64,000 nucleotides of DNA from Reinekea blandensis MED297. Lineage in GTDB: Bacteria > Pseudomonadota > Gammaproteobacteria > Pseudomonadales > Natronospirillaceae. Under the pieces are notes generated by a model that worked only from the letters and a program-made list of their open reading frames with translations, was not told where the DNA came from and made no database searches. The stretch is from assembly GCF_000153185.1 (NCBI RefSeq), contig NZ_CH724150.1, forward strand, positions 605,417-669,416, in the 5' to 3' direction. Numbering within the stretch: the first letter of the stretch is position 1; the number at the start of each line of letters is the position of its first letter. A program made the translations under genes and the position numbers. Positions 47,645-57,059 of the stretch are shown here, in pieces.

Positions 47645-48850
47645 TCACGGCTGTTGAACCTGAATAGTGACCTGCGGTGAGGACTCGGACATATCCACAA
47701 TCTCAGCCGTTCCTGTCCAGTCGCCTGGCTGGGTATTGGCCAGACCGGTCAATGAAATCCGCGCCGTCACTTCCACTTCGTCTTGCTCGGAAATACCGCC
47801 CATTGGCCCCATCGCATCCGCATCGCTCAGAATCACGGCCATTTGACCAGCGTTCACCCGCAGGCGTTTAACCGCTAACGGCATCCGTTGACCGACAGGG
47901 CGAGCATAAACAAAGAGTGCGGCCTGATCTGACAACCCTTCCCAGGCCGCTGGCAGCTCGACCTGGACAATGATCCGGGCCGGTTGCTCGGCTTCGTAGT
48001 CGATGCCCTGCTCCGCGAGCCGGTTCTTCGCATCATCAATAAAGTCATCAATGATTGAAACGTCGATTTGTGGACTGTTCAGGGTTAAACGAGTCCAATA
48101 ATCGATCGCCTTCTGATAAAGCCCAAGGTCGTAACTCAAACGCCCGGCCATACCCAATGCATTGTTGCTGATCCCATACTCCAGAGACGACTCATAAGAC
48201 GCCAGCGCGGCTTCTGTCTGACCAATGGTGGCCTGTGACTGGCCCAGATAACGCAGGACGGCGGCCTCATCATCCGCATTGTGCTCAACCAACCTGAGCT
48301 GTTCCAGAACATGCTGAAGGCTTCGGATGGCCGACTCGTGCCGTTGCATGTCCATCTGCATACGGGATAACCGAAACCAGCCCTCGATATTATCAGGCTC
48401 GGATTGCAGTAACGCCTCATAACTGTCGAGTGCGGCTTCAATCTCTTCAGGCTTCAGATCCGCGTTCATCGATAAAGCCCGGAACTCTTCGCGCACGGCC
48501 ACGGCATCTCGGGCGCCCAGATGGTCATAAGCCACCCAGGCCGCCGCCATCATTATGACCGTCGCAACCAGCACCCACACCCAAGACAGGGTCAGGCTCT
48601 GGTTTGTCTGCCGGGATACAACTTCGGTATCTGCCAACAAGGCTTTTTCTTCTTCCAACCGAAAAGACTGATACTCTTCATCGTCGATTTCACCGGCATC
48701 GTGCCGTGCCTTCAACGCGGCCAAACGCTCTTTATGGATCTCAACAGCCTGTTGAGACGAGTCCAGTTCTACGCCAGCCTGACTGCGCTGCCGAAAAGCA
48801 AACAGAATAAAAATAAGAATGGGACATACCCAGATCAAAAAGCCTAACAT
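47645..48850 (-). CDS. ccmI: Cytochrome c maturation protein CcmI
   Basis: CcmI is a chaperone that holds apocytochrome c for haem ligation. The 401-residue product has two membrane helices (near residues 1-18 and 88-108) separated by a cytoplasmic loop with the coil RLAALKARHDAGEIDDEEYQSFRLEEEKALL (given in part as visible). A periplasmic TPR region spans about 130-270, and a C-terminal beta-rich domain ends VTIQVQQP. It is the last gene of the operon and overlaps ccmH by one base. Confidence 0.92.
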   Translation of the reverse strand: MLGFLIWVCPILIFILFAFRQRSQAGVELDSSQQAVEIHKERLAALKARHDAGEIDDEEYQSFRLEEEKALLADTEVVSRQTNQSLTLSWVWVLVATVIMMAAAWVAYDHLGARDAVAVREEFRALSMNADLKPEEIEAALDSYEALLQSEPDNIEGWFRLSRMQMDMQRHESAIRSLQHVLEQLRLVEHNADDEAAVLRYLGQSQATIGQTEAALASYESSLEYGISNNALGMAGRLSYDLGLYQKAIDYWTRLTLNSPQIDVSIIDDFIDDAKNRLAEQGIDYEAEQPARIIVQVELPAAWEGLSDQAALFVYARPVGQRMPLAVKRLRVNAGQMAVILSDADAMGPMGGISEQDEVEVTARISLTGLANTQPGDWTGTAEIVDMSESSPQVTIQVQQP

Positions 48851-49320
48851 CAGGATTTGTCCTCCAATAAGGTTTTGAGCCGATCGCGGTCGTCGTCCGT
48901 CAGTTCGTCGACGGTTTCACTGGATCTGGATCGGGTCATGCGTATTAACAGTATCAACCCACTGAGCAGAACAACGGCCGGTACCACCCAGAGCCAGATG
49001 GTGACCACAGACATCTGCGGTTTATAGATCACAAACTCGGTGTATCGATCGACCATAAAGTCGACAATGTCCTGATCGGAATACCCCTGATGCAGCATTT
49101 CGTAGGTTTTTTGCCGGATATCGACCGAAATCGGCGCATTGGAATCGGCTACGTTTTGGTTCTGACATTTCGGACACCGAAACTGGAACGTTAGCTCAGC
49201 GTAGCGCTCGCGCAGTTCATCGTTGTCAAAGGTCAGAACTTCGCTGGCCGCAAACGCAAGACTGCCGAACAGCAATACCAGAAATGACAGTGTCGCTGCG
49301 GTTCGATTACACCATTTCAT
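48850..49320 (-). CDS. ccmH: Cytochrome c maturation protein CcmH
   Basis: CcmH reduces the CXXCH cysteines of apocytochrome before haem attachment. The 156-residue product has a signal peptide (about 1-24), a small periplasmic three-helix domain with the redox motif FRCPKCQNQNVADSNA, and one membrane helix (TIWLWVVPAVVLLSGLILLI). A short charged tail ends the protein. It is the short CcmH form, so CcmI is a separate protein as in pseudomonads. It overlaps ccmG by 14 bp. Confidence 0.95.
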   Translation of the reverse strand: MKWCNRTAATLSFLVLLFGSLAFAASEVLTFDNDELRERYAELTFQFRCPKCQNQNVADSNAPISVDIRQKTYEMLHQGYSDQDIVDFMVDRYTEFVIYKPQMSVVTIWLWVVPAVVLLSGLILLIRMTRSRSSETVDELTDDDRDRLKTLLEDKS

Positions 49321-49840
49321 CGTAAATCGCCTTTAACTTGTCCTGCCAGAGTTGATCGGTAATCGGGCCCTGAAAGCGATACTGCACGTTGCCTTCGGAG
49401 TCCACAAAAAAGGTTTCCGGTGCACCGGTCACGCCCAGATCGAACCCCAGATCTCCGTTTGGATCGTAAACGTCCACCTCATAAGGGTCGGCGTACTCAT
49501 CCAGCCATTTCAGCGCCAGTGCCCGATCATCTTTATAATTAATACCGATGATCCGAACGCCGGATGCAGCCAGTGCGTTCAGCACCGGATGCTCGTATTT
49601 ACAGGATCCACACCAGGTTGCCCAGATATTAACCAACATCGGTTCACCGGTGATGTCATCACGGGACAGAAACGCTTTTTCATCCTGCAGTTCACTCAGT
49701 TTGAAATCCGGCAGCGGCTCTCCGGTCAGCGCTGAAGGAACCGACTTGGGATCGACACCACTGACCAGGGCGTACCCGAACACGCCGAACATGGCGGCGA
49801 CGACGACCAAAGGAATCGCAAAAATCAGTTTCTTATTCAT
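49307..49840 (-). CDS. ccmG: Thiol:disulfide interchange protein CcmG/DsbE
   Basis: A membrane-anchored periplasmic thioredoxin that keeps apocytochrome c cysteines reduced. The 177-residue product has an N-terminal anchor (LIFAIPLVVVAAMFGVFGYAL) and a thioredoxin fold with active site WATWCGSCKYEHPVL near residue 75. The cis-Pro region is VTGAPETFFVDSEGN. The Gly after the first Cys differs from the Pro of the E. coli enzyme. Overlaps ccmF by 4 bp. Confidence 0.95.
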   Translation of the reverse strand: MNKKLIFAIPLVVVAAMFGVFGYALVSGVDPKSVPSALTGEPLPDFKLSELQDEKAFLSRDDITGEPMLVNIWATWCGSCKYEHPVLNALAASGVRIIGINYKDDRALALKWLDEYADPYEVDVYDPNGDLGFDLGVTGAPETFFVDSEGNVQYRFQGPITDQLWQDKLKAIYDEMV

Positions 49841-51792
49841 GCCTGCACTCCCCGTCGACGCAATCGATAACGCTTGTCAGTAATACTCAGCGTGCCACCA
49901 ATGGCCATCAGCACGGCACCGTACCAGATCCAGGTCACAAAAGGTTTTACCTGCAACCTCACTGACCAGACCTGTCGGGCTTCATCCAGAGGCTCAGCCA
50001 AAGACGCGTACAGATCCCGGGTCAGACCAGAATCGATACCCGCTTCCGTCATCACACTCCCCTGAACGGGATAAAATCGCTTCTCCGGTTCAAGCTGTGC
50101 GATTTGACGATCATTACGGAAGACTGAGATCACGCCCATATCGGATGAATAGTTAGGGCCATTCACGCGTTCCACACTGTCAAAGTCAAAGCGGTAATTG
50201 CTCATTTCAACCGAATCGCCTGCCTCCAGCCGGAAATCGCGTTCAAGGTCAAAGTTAGATACCAGCACGACACCCGTGGTCGATACAACAATGCCAAGGT
50301 GTGCCAGCCACATGCCCCAGAACCCAACACCGGCTTTGGCCAGAGCGCGCCACTTGTTGGTCGCGTTCCGCGTCCGGTCAATGAGCATCCGGACCAAGCC
50401 GATACCGACCCAGAAAACCAGAGCCATACCCAGCCATACCTGCCAGTGCAGCGTTCCGCTGACGGTTAACGGCAACAGTAAAGCGATAACAATGGCCGCC
50501 GCAGCCGCTGCCAGCAGATAACCGGTCCAGCCATGCAGCGAATGTCGCTTCCAGCGCAACATCTGACCCAAACCAAGCAGGCACAACAACACCACCATGA
50601 TGAGATTAAAGACTAAGTTAAAGAACGGCGCGCCAACAGAGAGTTTGCGCCAGCCAAAAGCGTCTGCCAGCAGTGGCAGCAAGGTGCCAAACAACACGGC
50701 AAAGGTAATGACCACCAGTAACAGGTTGTTCATCAACAGGAAGGATTCACGTGACACCAGTTCAAACTGGCCGCTGGTTTTGATTTTGTGGGCGTTCAAC
50801 GCATAGAGCACCAAACTGCCGCCAATGGTCAGCATCAGAATGCCCAGAATAAACAAACCACGATCCGGATCGGTTGCAAAGGCATGCACACTGGTCAACA
50901 CCCCGGATCGAACCAGGAACGTCCCCAGCAAACTGAACGAGAAGGTAAATATCGCCAATAATACGGACCAACTCTTGAACAGATTGCGTTTTTCCGTGAC
51001 GGCCTGAGAGTGAATCAGCGCTGTTCCGACCAACCAGGGCATAAACGAGGCATTTTCAACTGGATCCCAGAACCACCAGCCGCCCCAGCCCAGTTCGTAA
51101 TAGGCCCACCAGCTGCCCAGTGCAATACCGATGGTCAGAAATGCCCAGGCAACGTTAGTCCAGGGACGTGACCAGCGGACCCAGGTCGCATCAAATCGTC
51201 CGGTAATCAGTGCCGCAATGGCAAATGCGAACGCCACCGAAAAGCCAACATACCCCATGTAGAGCGTCGGCGGATGGAGGATCAGCCCGATATCCTGAAG
51301 CAAAGGGTTCAGGTCCGAACCGTCTGCAGGAGGAACCGGCAAGATTCGCTCAAACGGGTTCGACGTAAACAGCAAAAACATCAAGAACGCGAAAGCCACA
51401 ATACCCAATACACCCAGCACTGCACTTTTCAGCTCTAAGGTCAGCGTGCGCGCAAAAATGGTCACGGCAACGGTCCAGCCACCCAGCATCAGCACCCATA
51501 GCAGCATCGAACCTTCGTGGTTACCCCAGGTTGCCGAGAACTTATAGAACCACGGCAAGGCGCTGTTGGAGTTCTGACTGACAATGGCCACCGAGAAGTC
51601 ATCATTAATGAATGACTGCACCAGGATGACAAAAGCCACGGCCATGAAAAAAAACATCCCCCATGACAAAGCCGGTGCTGTACGCTGCAATGCATCGTGT
51701 TTTCGAACGACGCCGGCCAGAGGCAATACAGCAAGAAGCCCGGCGAACAGCCAGGCCAGAATCAGGGAGAATTGTCCGAATTCCGGTAACAT
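49837..51792 (-). CDS. ccmF: Haem lyase CcmF
   Basis: CcmF ligates haem to apocytochrome c. The 651-residue polytopic protein has about 15 membrane helices. The early WGNHEGSMLLWVL lies near residue 88-100, and the haem-handling tryptophan motif is GWGGWWFWDPVENASFMPW near 235-252. Conserved histidines flank it, and a large periplasmic region lies near the C-terminus. Full length, between ccmE and ccmG. Confidence 0.97.
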   Translation of the reverse strand: MLPEFGQFSLILAWLFAGLLAVLPLAGVVRKHDALQRTAPALSWGMFFFMAVAFVILVQSFINDDFSVAIVSQNSNSALPWFYKFSATWGNHEGSMLLWVLMLGGWTVAVTIFARTLTLELKSAVLGVLGIVAFAFLMFLLFTSNPFERILPVPPADGSDLNPLLQDIGLILHPPTLYMGYVGFSVAFAFAIAALITGRFDATWVRWSRPWTNVAWAFLTIGIALGSWWAYYELGWGGWWFWDPVENASFMPWLVGTALIHSQAVTEKRNLFKSWSVLLAIFTFSFSLLGTFLVRSGVLTSVHAFATDPDRGLFILGILMLTIGGSLVLYALNAHKIKTSGQFELVSRESFLLMNNLLLVVITFAVLFGTLLPLLADAFGWRKLSVGAPFFNLVFNLIMVVLLCLLGLGQMLRWKRHSLHGWTGYLLAAAAAAIVIALLLPLTVSGTLHWQVWLGMALVFWVGIGLVRMLIDRTRNATNKWRALAKAGVGFWGMWLAHLGIVVSTTGVVLVSNFDLERDFRLEAGDSVEMSNYRFDFDSVERVNGPNYSSDMGVISVFRNDRQIAQLEPEKRFYPVQGSVMTEAGIDSGLTRDLYASLAEPLDEARQVWSVRLQVKPFVTWIWYGAVLMAIGGTLSITDKRYRLRRRGVQA

Positions 51793-51804
51793 GAGAACCT
51801 CTGA

Positions 51805-52248
51805 TCAGTTAGTGGTGTCGGGGTGACCCGCCTGTTCCAGGGCGTGGGTCACTTCCGGTGGCATGTAAGTCTCATCGTGCTTGGCTAAGACTGTATCAGC
51901 CGTCAGCAATCCGGTTTCATCCAGCTTACCGATAACCACAACACCATCACCTTCTCGGAACAGATCCGGAAGGATGCCATCGTACATAACGGCGACGTCC
52001 GCGGCGAAATCAGTCACGTTAAAGTGCACTCGCAGCGAACCATCTTCACGCTTAACCGAGCCCTCACGGACCATACCACCCGCACGAATGACCTGTTCCG
52101 TCGGTGCAACACCACTGGAGATCTCTGAAGGGGTGAAGAAAAAATTCACATTCTGGCGCAATGCGAACAGCACCAGCGCTGCCGCCACGCCAACGGCCGA
52201 AACGCCCAGTAATATTAGAAGGAGTCGTTGTTTTCGTTTTGGATTCAT
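51805..52248 (-). CDS. ccmE: Haem chaperone CcmE
   Basis: CcmE covalently holds haem in the periplasm and passes it to CcmF. The 147-residue product has one N-terminal membrane helix (LLLILLGVSAVGVAAALVLFAL) and the OB-fold domain. The haem-binding His and nearby Tyr lie in DTVLAKHDETYMPPEV near residue 125-140. The start overlaps the end of ccmD by 4 bp. Confidence 0.96.
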   Translation of the reverse strand: MNPKRKQRLLLILLGVSAVGVAAALVLFALRQNVNFFFTPSEISSGVAPTEQVIRAGGMVREGSVKREDGSLRVHFNVTDFAADVAVMYDGILPDLFREGDGVVVIGKLDETGLLTADTVLAKHDETYMPPEVTHALEQAGHPDTTN

Positions 52249-52418
52249 ATCTCGCCCCGACGCTCACGTCGTTTTTGTTCTGTTATGAGTTTTTTCTTAA
52301 GCCGTCCCGGGCTTACAACATTAAAGGTTATCACTGCCAAGCCAATCGCATAGGCCGACCAGACATAGAGTCCGTGTCCACCCATCGCCATAAAGTCACC
52401 TACGGTTGCAAATGCCAT
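52245..52418 (-). CDS. ccmD: Haem exporter protein CcmD
   Basis: CcmD is a small membrane protein that helps release holo-CcmE from the CcmABC complex. The ATG at 52416-52418 overlaps the ccmC stop (TAATG) and has a GGAGG ribosome site, giving 57 residues. FMAMGGHGLYVWSAYAIG lies in the single membrane helix, followed by a basic cytoplasmic tail ending KRRERRGEI. The pattern matches the family. A longer upstream reading of the frame is rejected. Confidence 0.93.
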   Translation of the reverse strand: MAFATVGDFMAMGGHGLYVWSAYAIGLAVITFNVVSPGRLKKKLITEQKRRERRGEI

Positions 52419-53176
52419 TACTGCGCCTCCAGGTTCCGAATTTCTTGTTGTGCCCAGCGAGCTTTCTTCTCTCGATCGAGAATCTCCAACCGGGTTCGCA
52501 TTAACATCCAGGCTAGAAACGCCAGATAAAAACCGAAAATGGATAACAACAGCGGAATTAACATAGACATGTGCATCGGAGCCGCTTCCGTCACCTTCAG
52601 CGTCGCCGGTTGATGCAAGGTATTCCACCAGTTTACGGAAAACTTAATAATGGGAATGTTGACCACGCCGACCAAGGCCAGAATAGCCGCAGCCCGATCC
52701 CCGCTCTCAGCTCGTTCCATAGCATTGTGCAATGCCCACAGACCCAGATATAACAGCAGCAGTATCAACATTGAGGTTAAGCGTGCGTCCCATACCCACC
52801 AGGCTCCCCAGGTAGGTTTCCCCCAGATGGCACCCGTTGCCAGAGCCAATATGGCCATGCTCATACCAATCGGAATGCATTGCTTGGCCGCGTAAAAAGC
52901 CAGTTTGATCCGCCAGACCAAACCGATAGCGCCGGCGACGGCTATGGTCATGTAGATGGCTTGAGACAGGAAGGCAGAAGGCACATGCAGAAAGATGATG
53001 CGATAGCTATTGCCTTGCAGACGCTCAACCGGCGAAAACGCCAGTCCCCAGACAAGGGCCGTCGCAATACAAATCAATGCCAACCACCCCAGCCAGAAGC
53101 TCCAGGGTCGGGACATTTCATAAAACCACTTTGGTGAGCTCCATTTATGGAACCAGCGCACAAAGGCTTGCCACAT
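52418..53176 (-). CDS. ccmC: Haem-handling protein CcmC
   Basis: CcmC binds haem and attaches it to CcmE. The ATG at 53174-53176 gives 252 residues (an ATG at 53194 would add six). Six membrane helices are visible. The tryptophan motif is GKPTWGAWWVWDARLTSML near residue 115-130, with conserved His in FLHVPSAF and in HQPATLKV. It follows ccmB after a 101-bp gap that shows no convincing promoter. Confidence 0.95.
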   Translation of the reverse strand: MWQAFVRWFHKWSSPKWFYEMSRPWSFWLGWLALICIATALVWGLAFSPVERLQGNSYRIIFLHVPSAFLSQAIYMTIAVAGAIGLVWRIKLAFYAAKQCIPIGMSMAILALATGAIWGKPTWGAWWVWDARLTSMLILLLLYLGLWALHNAMERAESGDRAAAILALVGVVNIPIIKFSVNWWNTLHQPATLKVTEAAPMHMSMLIPLLLSIFGFYLAFLAWMLMRTRLEILDREKKARWAQQEIRNLEAQ

Positions 53177-53277
53177 TGGGACATCTCTCCTCAAAAACGA
53201 TGTTATTCTGATTTTTTAGACGGTTTGCGAAAACCCTTTTTACATCCCGCAAACAGTCATTTTCTGTTCAATTGACG

Positions 53278-53949
53278 TCAGTCACCTACCGTCACTCTAA
53301 GCGCCGCCACTGTCAGCCAAGGCGAAACGGCGAACGCACCAGCACCAAACGCGCCTAACAGAGCTAACTGAGCGGTCCACGGCATCCCATTCGCGAACGA
53401 CTGAACGGCGGACGTCCCGAAAATAATGACAGGAACAAATAACGGCATAATGAGTATGGTCAAGAGGAGGCCGCCTTTTCGCAGACCAACCGTCAGTGCC
53501 GCACCGATTCCACCTAATAAGCTAAGCGTCAATGTTCCAATGGCCAATGTCAGCATCAGTAACGGTATCGCGCTTACCGGTAAGGCCAGCATGACAGACA
53601 ACACCGGGGACATCAGCGTTAACGGCAAACCAGTTACCAACCAATGACTGAGGGTTTTGCATAGCACCAGTAATTGAGCCGGAACCGATGACAGCAGCAT
53701 TTGTTCGAGTGAACCGTCCTCGAAATCGTGCCGAAACAGAAGGTCCAACGACAGCAACGCCGCTAACAGAGCAGCGACCCACAGGACTCCTGCGGCCATT
53801 TCTGACAGTTTCTGTAAATCCGGCGTTACGCCTATGGGAAACAAAGACACAACAATCAGAAAGAAAAACAAGGGATTCGCCAGGTCCGACCGTCGACGGT
53901 TGGCCAGGGTCAGCTCCCGTGCCAGCATCTGCCGCAATACAACGTTCAT
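53278..53949 (-). CDS. ccmB: Haem exporter permease CcmB
   Basis: CcmB is the membrane part of the CcmAB ATPase complex that releases haem-loaded CcmE. The 223-residue product has about six hydrophobic helices. FRHDFEDGSLEQMLLSSVP is the conserved cytoplasmic loop near residue 75, and GIGAALTVGLRKGGLLLTIL lies near residue 160. It overlaps ccmA by 4 bp. Confidence 0.95.
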   Translation of the reverse strand: MNVVLRQMLARELTLANRRRSDLANPLFFFLIVVSLFPIGVTPDLQKLSEMAAGVLWVAALLAALLSLDLLFRHDFEDGSLEQMLLSSVPAQLLVLCKTLSHWLVTGLPLTLMSPVLSVMLALPVSAIPLLMLTLAIGTLTLSLLGGIGAALTVGLRKGGLLLTILIMPLFVPVIIFGTSAVQSFANGMPWTAQLALLGAFGAGAFAVSPWLTVAALRVTVGD

Positions 53950-54578
53950 GGTCTGACTCCGATCTGCAATTCTCGAACTGCGGTATGATTCAAACCGTGA
54001 TGGCTGGTCATGATGACGCTGCCACCGGTATCGGCAAAAGCTTCGATTCGTTTTTCCAGTTGCGCAACAGCGCTCACATCCAAAGCCGTAAAAGGCTCAT
54101 CGAGCACCCAGAGCCGCACATCCGGTAAATCCAGGTACAACTTCGACAGCGCGACCCGCCGTTGTTGCCCTGCCGACAGGCTGCCGCTGGGAACATCTTC
54201 ATAACCGCGCAATCCAACCGTATCCAAGGCCTGCCAAAGCAATGATTCATCGACATCGGCGTTATGCAGTGCCACCGAAAACGCCAGGTTTTCCAATGGA
54301 GTCAACTGCAAGGTCACGGCGGGTCGATGAGCCAAGTACCAGAAACGTTGACCGTCCGGCTGCTGACCGTCCGCGCTGAAATCAGCCCCCCAGGTTATGG
54401 TCCCATCGACCACCCAGCTCAAGCCGACAATTCGTCGCAACAATGTCGTTTTGCCCGCACCATTCGGACCTTTGATGTGCAGAATCTCGCCCGATTCGAC
54501 CGCAAAGCTAAGCTGTTCAAACAACACCCGATCGTCACGTTCGCAATATAACTTATCTGCTTGAACTATGCCTTGCAT
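53946..54578 (-). CDS. ccmA: Haem exporter ATPase CcmA
   Basis: CcmA is the ABC ATPase that drives release of holo-CcmE. The ATG at 54576-54578 gives 210 residues; a start at 54626 is possible but extends into poorly conserved sequence. Walker A is IKGPNGAGKTTLLRRIVGL, the signature LSAGQQRRVALSKLYLDLP, Walker B WVLDEPFTALD, and the switch His follows in MTSHHGL. It is the first gene of the operon. Confidence 0.95.
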   Translation of the reverse strand: MQGIVQADKLYCERDDRVLFEQLSFAVESGEILHIKGPNGAGKTTLLRRIVGLSWVVDGTITWGADFSADGQQPDGQRFWYLAHRPAVTLQLTPLENLAFSVALHNADVDESLLWQALDTVGLRGYEDVPSGSLSAGQQRRVALSKLYLDLPDVRLWVLDEPFTALDVSAVAQLEKRIEAFADTGGSVIMTSHHGLNHTAVRELQIGVRP

Positions 54579-54737
54579 ATACCTACCCAGAATAAAACCG
54601 CGGCCATTATAACGACCGAAAGTCATGCTTCCGTAACCTTTACCAAAGCCTGAACCTTACCTGCGAAAGCCTCGCAAACTCAACTATTTCACAGGCCCGC
54701 CGATAACGGGTTATGATCAGAAAACGACCAGTTACCA

Positions 54738-56630
54738 ATGAGCGTGTCCACCATGGCAAACGAAGGCATACGACTTCCCAGTGATACTACCGTTGCCAGT
54801 CAGAAAGTGCATCGCGGAAGTCAGGCCCGGGACACTCAGATCACCCCGGCTACCCCGAAAGAGGTAGCCACGCCACAAACGCTGATCACCGTGGTTTTAC
54901 AGACCAAGCCGCTCATTGAAGGCAGCCGAAGTGGTCTGTTTGAACTGTTGTTGCAGAATGATCCCAAAAGTGAGCCGCCAATTCGGTTGCAGAGCGATAC
55001 CCGGATCGCGCCCGGCACCTCATTGCTTTTGGAACTGGATGATCAGGGCGTTTATCGTCCAATTGAACGACCCAGTCGTGCACAGTTGACCCAGATGATT
55101 CAACTGGAGCTCGACTTCTGGCGAGCGCACTTGTTGCCAAAGGCCGACCAGCGAAGCTTCCCGCCAACACCTGAAGCGGCCGCCTTAACCCGAATAGGCA
55201 ATCAATGGCCGGAGCTGAAGCCCTTGACGGAATGGCTGACGCAACGCCCGGAAACCATTACAGGCCGTGAAATGCAGCGTTGGTTTCGGGAAACCAGCCC
55301 GCTAAGCCACCTGAGAAACTGGCAACTTACGCCTTCTACGCAGGAGACTTCGGCCAGACAAAGGACGACACCCACGGCCGATGTTTCACGTGTGCTGCCA
55401 CTGCCATCACCAATTGCGGCTCAACACCCTGCCCTCAATTATCCGATCGGTACGCGCGTCAACATCAATCCATTACCGCCGAATGGTTTAGCACCGGCAA
55501 CTGCCCAAACTGACCGAACATCTAACCCGTCTGTGCTCACTTTTGCAGGTCGGGTTTTCACATTAACTACGGCACCGTTGACGCAACCGGTATCGCCGGT
55601 CGTGTTCCATGACAGCGTCACACCCATTCGCGCTACGCTCGCCTGGCCGTCACTACTCAGTACGGCCACGACCACGGCAACGCCCACGACGCAAAACCAA
55701 CCGTCGAACCTATCCACACAAGCGCCAACCGGTTCGGTCAGCACGGGGACACCAGCGACTTCAGTAACCCCCGTACCGGTTCATTTTGCGTTAACCCCAG
55801 TTCGATCAGCAGACCATCAACCGGCACTGCAACTGATCGCACAAGTCCCACAACCGATAACATCAACCGATACGGGATCAAGAGCCCCCCTGCAGACACT
55901 CCCTCTGCCGAGAAACCTCGAGTTATTACCACAACGAAGAGACGGCGAACTGCCCATAGAAATGAAGCTGGGATTATGGTTGCAGCAACTGGACAAAACC
56001 GTGGCGCAACACCCTGCAACGCTGCAAAGTCAGATGCAGGGAAAAGCCGAAGAGATTCTCCGCAACATGGAACTCACCCGATCAACGCCCGATGCGGTTA
56101 CGCGCCCTTCAACTGACGCGGCATCTGACAACGATGCACCACTGCTGGCACTGCGCAATCTGTTGGATTCAACACTGGCCCGGATTCAAAACAATGCCAT
56201 TCAGACGGCAGCGCAACAAGTAACGCAACCCGATCAACCCGTACAGCAGATGCAACTGCCATTAATCTGGCTGGGACTCACCAGTTGGGCGGACATCGAA
56301 TGGTGGCAGGAGCGCCCTAAAAAAGACAAAAAACAGAAAGATCAGGATGAGTCGCGACGACGCCGTTGGCGAATGAAAATCTATCTGACTCTGACACCGC
56401 TGGGACAGGTGTGCGCGGATCTTGACTGGGGTCCCGACCAAACCCAACTGACGTTCTGGAGCGAAGACCCCGCCACATTGAATCACCTGAATCAATTGTT
56501 GCCCACACTGAACCAGTGGACCGAAGGGTTGGGTGAACGCAATCTGTCGACCAAGCATGGCATGCCGTCTCGACGTCAAAATCACCGAGACGATGAACCG
56601 TCTCACCATCTCGTGGACATCAAAACATGA
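54738..56630 (+). CDS. FliK-like hook-length control protein, orphan type
   Basis: A 630-residue protein with a long Pro/Thr/Gln-rich disordered middle (about residues 170-400). The C-terminal domain has LIWLGLTSWADIEWW and MKIYLTLTPLGQVCADLDWGPDQTQLTFWSEDPATLNHL. This resembles the substrate-switching domain of FliK. The lead LPLPRNLELLPQ and the Gln-rich stretch before the domain fit. In pseudomonads such a gene lies divergent from ccmA, followed by an FlhB-like gene, away from the flagellar clusters. The start is uncertain (ATG 54738 or 54753, neither with a clear ribosome site). Its role in flagella is inferred, not shown. Confidence 0.75.
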   Translation: MSVSTMANEGIRLPSDTTVASQKVHRGSQARDTQITPATPKEVATPQTLITVVLQTKPLIEGSRSGLFELLLQNDPKSEPPIRLQSDTRIAPGTSLLLELDDQGVYRPIERPSRAQLTQMIQLELDFWRAHLLPKADQRSFPPTPEAAALTRIGNQWPELKPLTEWLTQRPETITGREMQRWFRETSPLSHLRNWQLTPSTQETSARQRTTPTADVSRVLPLPSPIAAQHPALNYPIGTRVNINPLPPNGLAPATAQTDRTSNPSVLTFAGRVFTLTTAPLTQPVSPVVFHDSVTPIRATLAWPSLLSTATTTATPTTQNQPSNLSTQAPTGSVSTGTPATSVTPVPVHFALTPVRSADHQPALQLIAQVPQPITSTDTGSRAPLQTLPLPRNLELLPQRRDGELPIEMKLGLWLQQLDKTVAQHPATLQSQMQGKAEEILRNMELTRSTPDAVTRPSTDAASDNDAPLLALRNLLDSTLARIQNNAIQTAAQQVTQPDQPVQQMQLPLIWLGLTSWADIEWWQERPKKDKKQKDQDESRRRRWRMKIYLTLTPLGQVCADLDWGPDQTQLTFWSEDPATLNHLNQLLPTLNQWTEGLGERNLSTKHGMPSRRQNHRDDEPSHHLVDIKT

Positions 56631-56965
56631 CGGACGAACAAACTACCCGAGCGGCCACATTGAAATACAAGGGCCGGAAAACGCCCATCATATCGGCTTT
56701 AGGAAAAAACGAGCAGGCCGAGGAAATGATCCAGCTTGCCAAAGCCTGTGGCGTCCCGGTTTACGAAGATGAAGACTTAGCGGCCATTCTCAGCCAGCTG
56801 GATGTCGGCCAGGCCATACCTGCAGAACTGTATGAGTGGGTGGCCAGTGTCCTGGCCTTTGCTTTTTTTGCCCGTAATGAAGTGCCTGATGGTTTTTCGC
56901 AAACTCAGACCCGAACGGCTTATGACAAACTCCGTAAGGTCTATCACAACGAACCCAATGGCTAA
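56627..56965 (+). CDS. FlhB C-terminal-domain homologue without the NPTH motif
   Basis: A 112-residue soluble protein overlapping the FliK-like gene by 4 bp (ATGA). It matches the cytoplasmic tail of flagellar export switch proteins: TLKYKGRKTPIISALGKNEQAEEMIQLAK, then CGVPVYEDEDLAAILSQLDVGQAIPAELYEWVASVLAF (read in part). The FlhB membrane part is absent. The autocleavage site NPTH, normally just before the K-Y-x-G region, is missing too. Such short FlhX-like proteins can replace the cleaved FlhB fragment in some bacteria. Confidence 0.85.
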   Translation: MTDEQTTRAATLKYKGRKTPIISALGKNEQAEEMIQLAKACGVPVYEDEDLAAILSQLDVGQAIPAELYEWVASVLAFAFFARNEVPDGFSQTQTRTAYDKLRKVYHNEPNG

Positions 56966-57059
56966 GGGTTCGGGCGTTCCAACACATTTGACCGACGAAC
57001 AAACCCAGTCCTCGATGACGAAAGTGTTCTCATTCCTTGCTCAGGTCAGGCACCAAACT

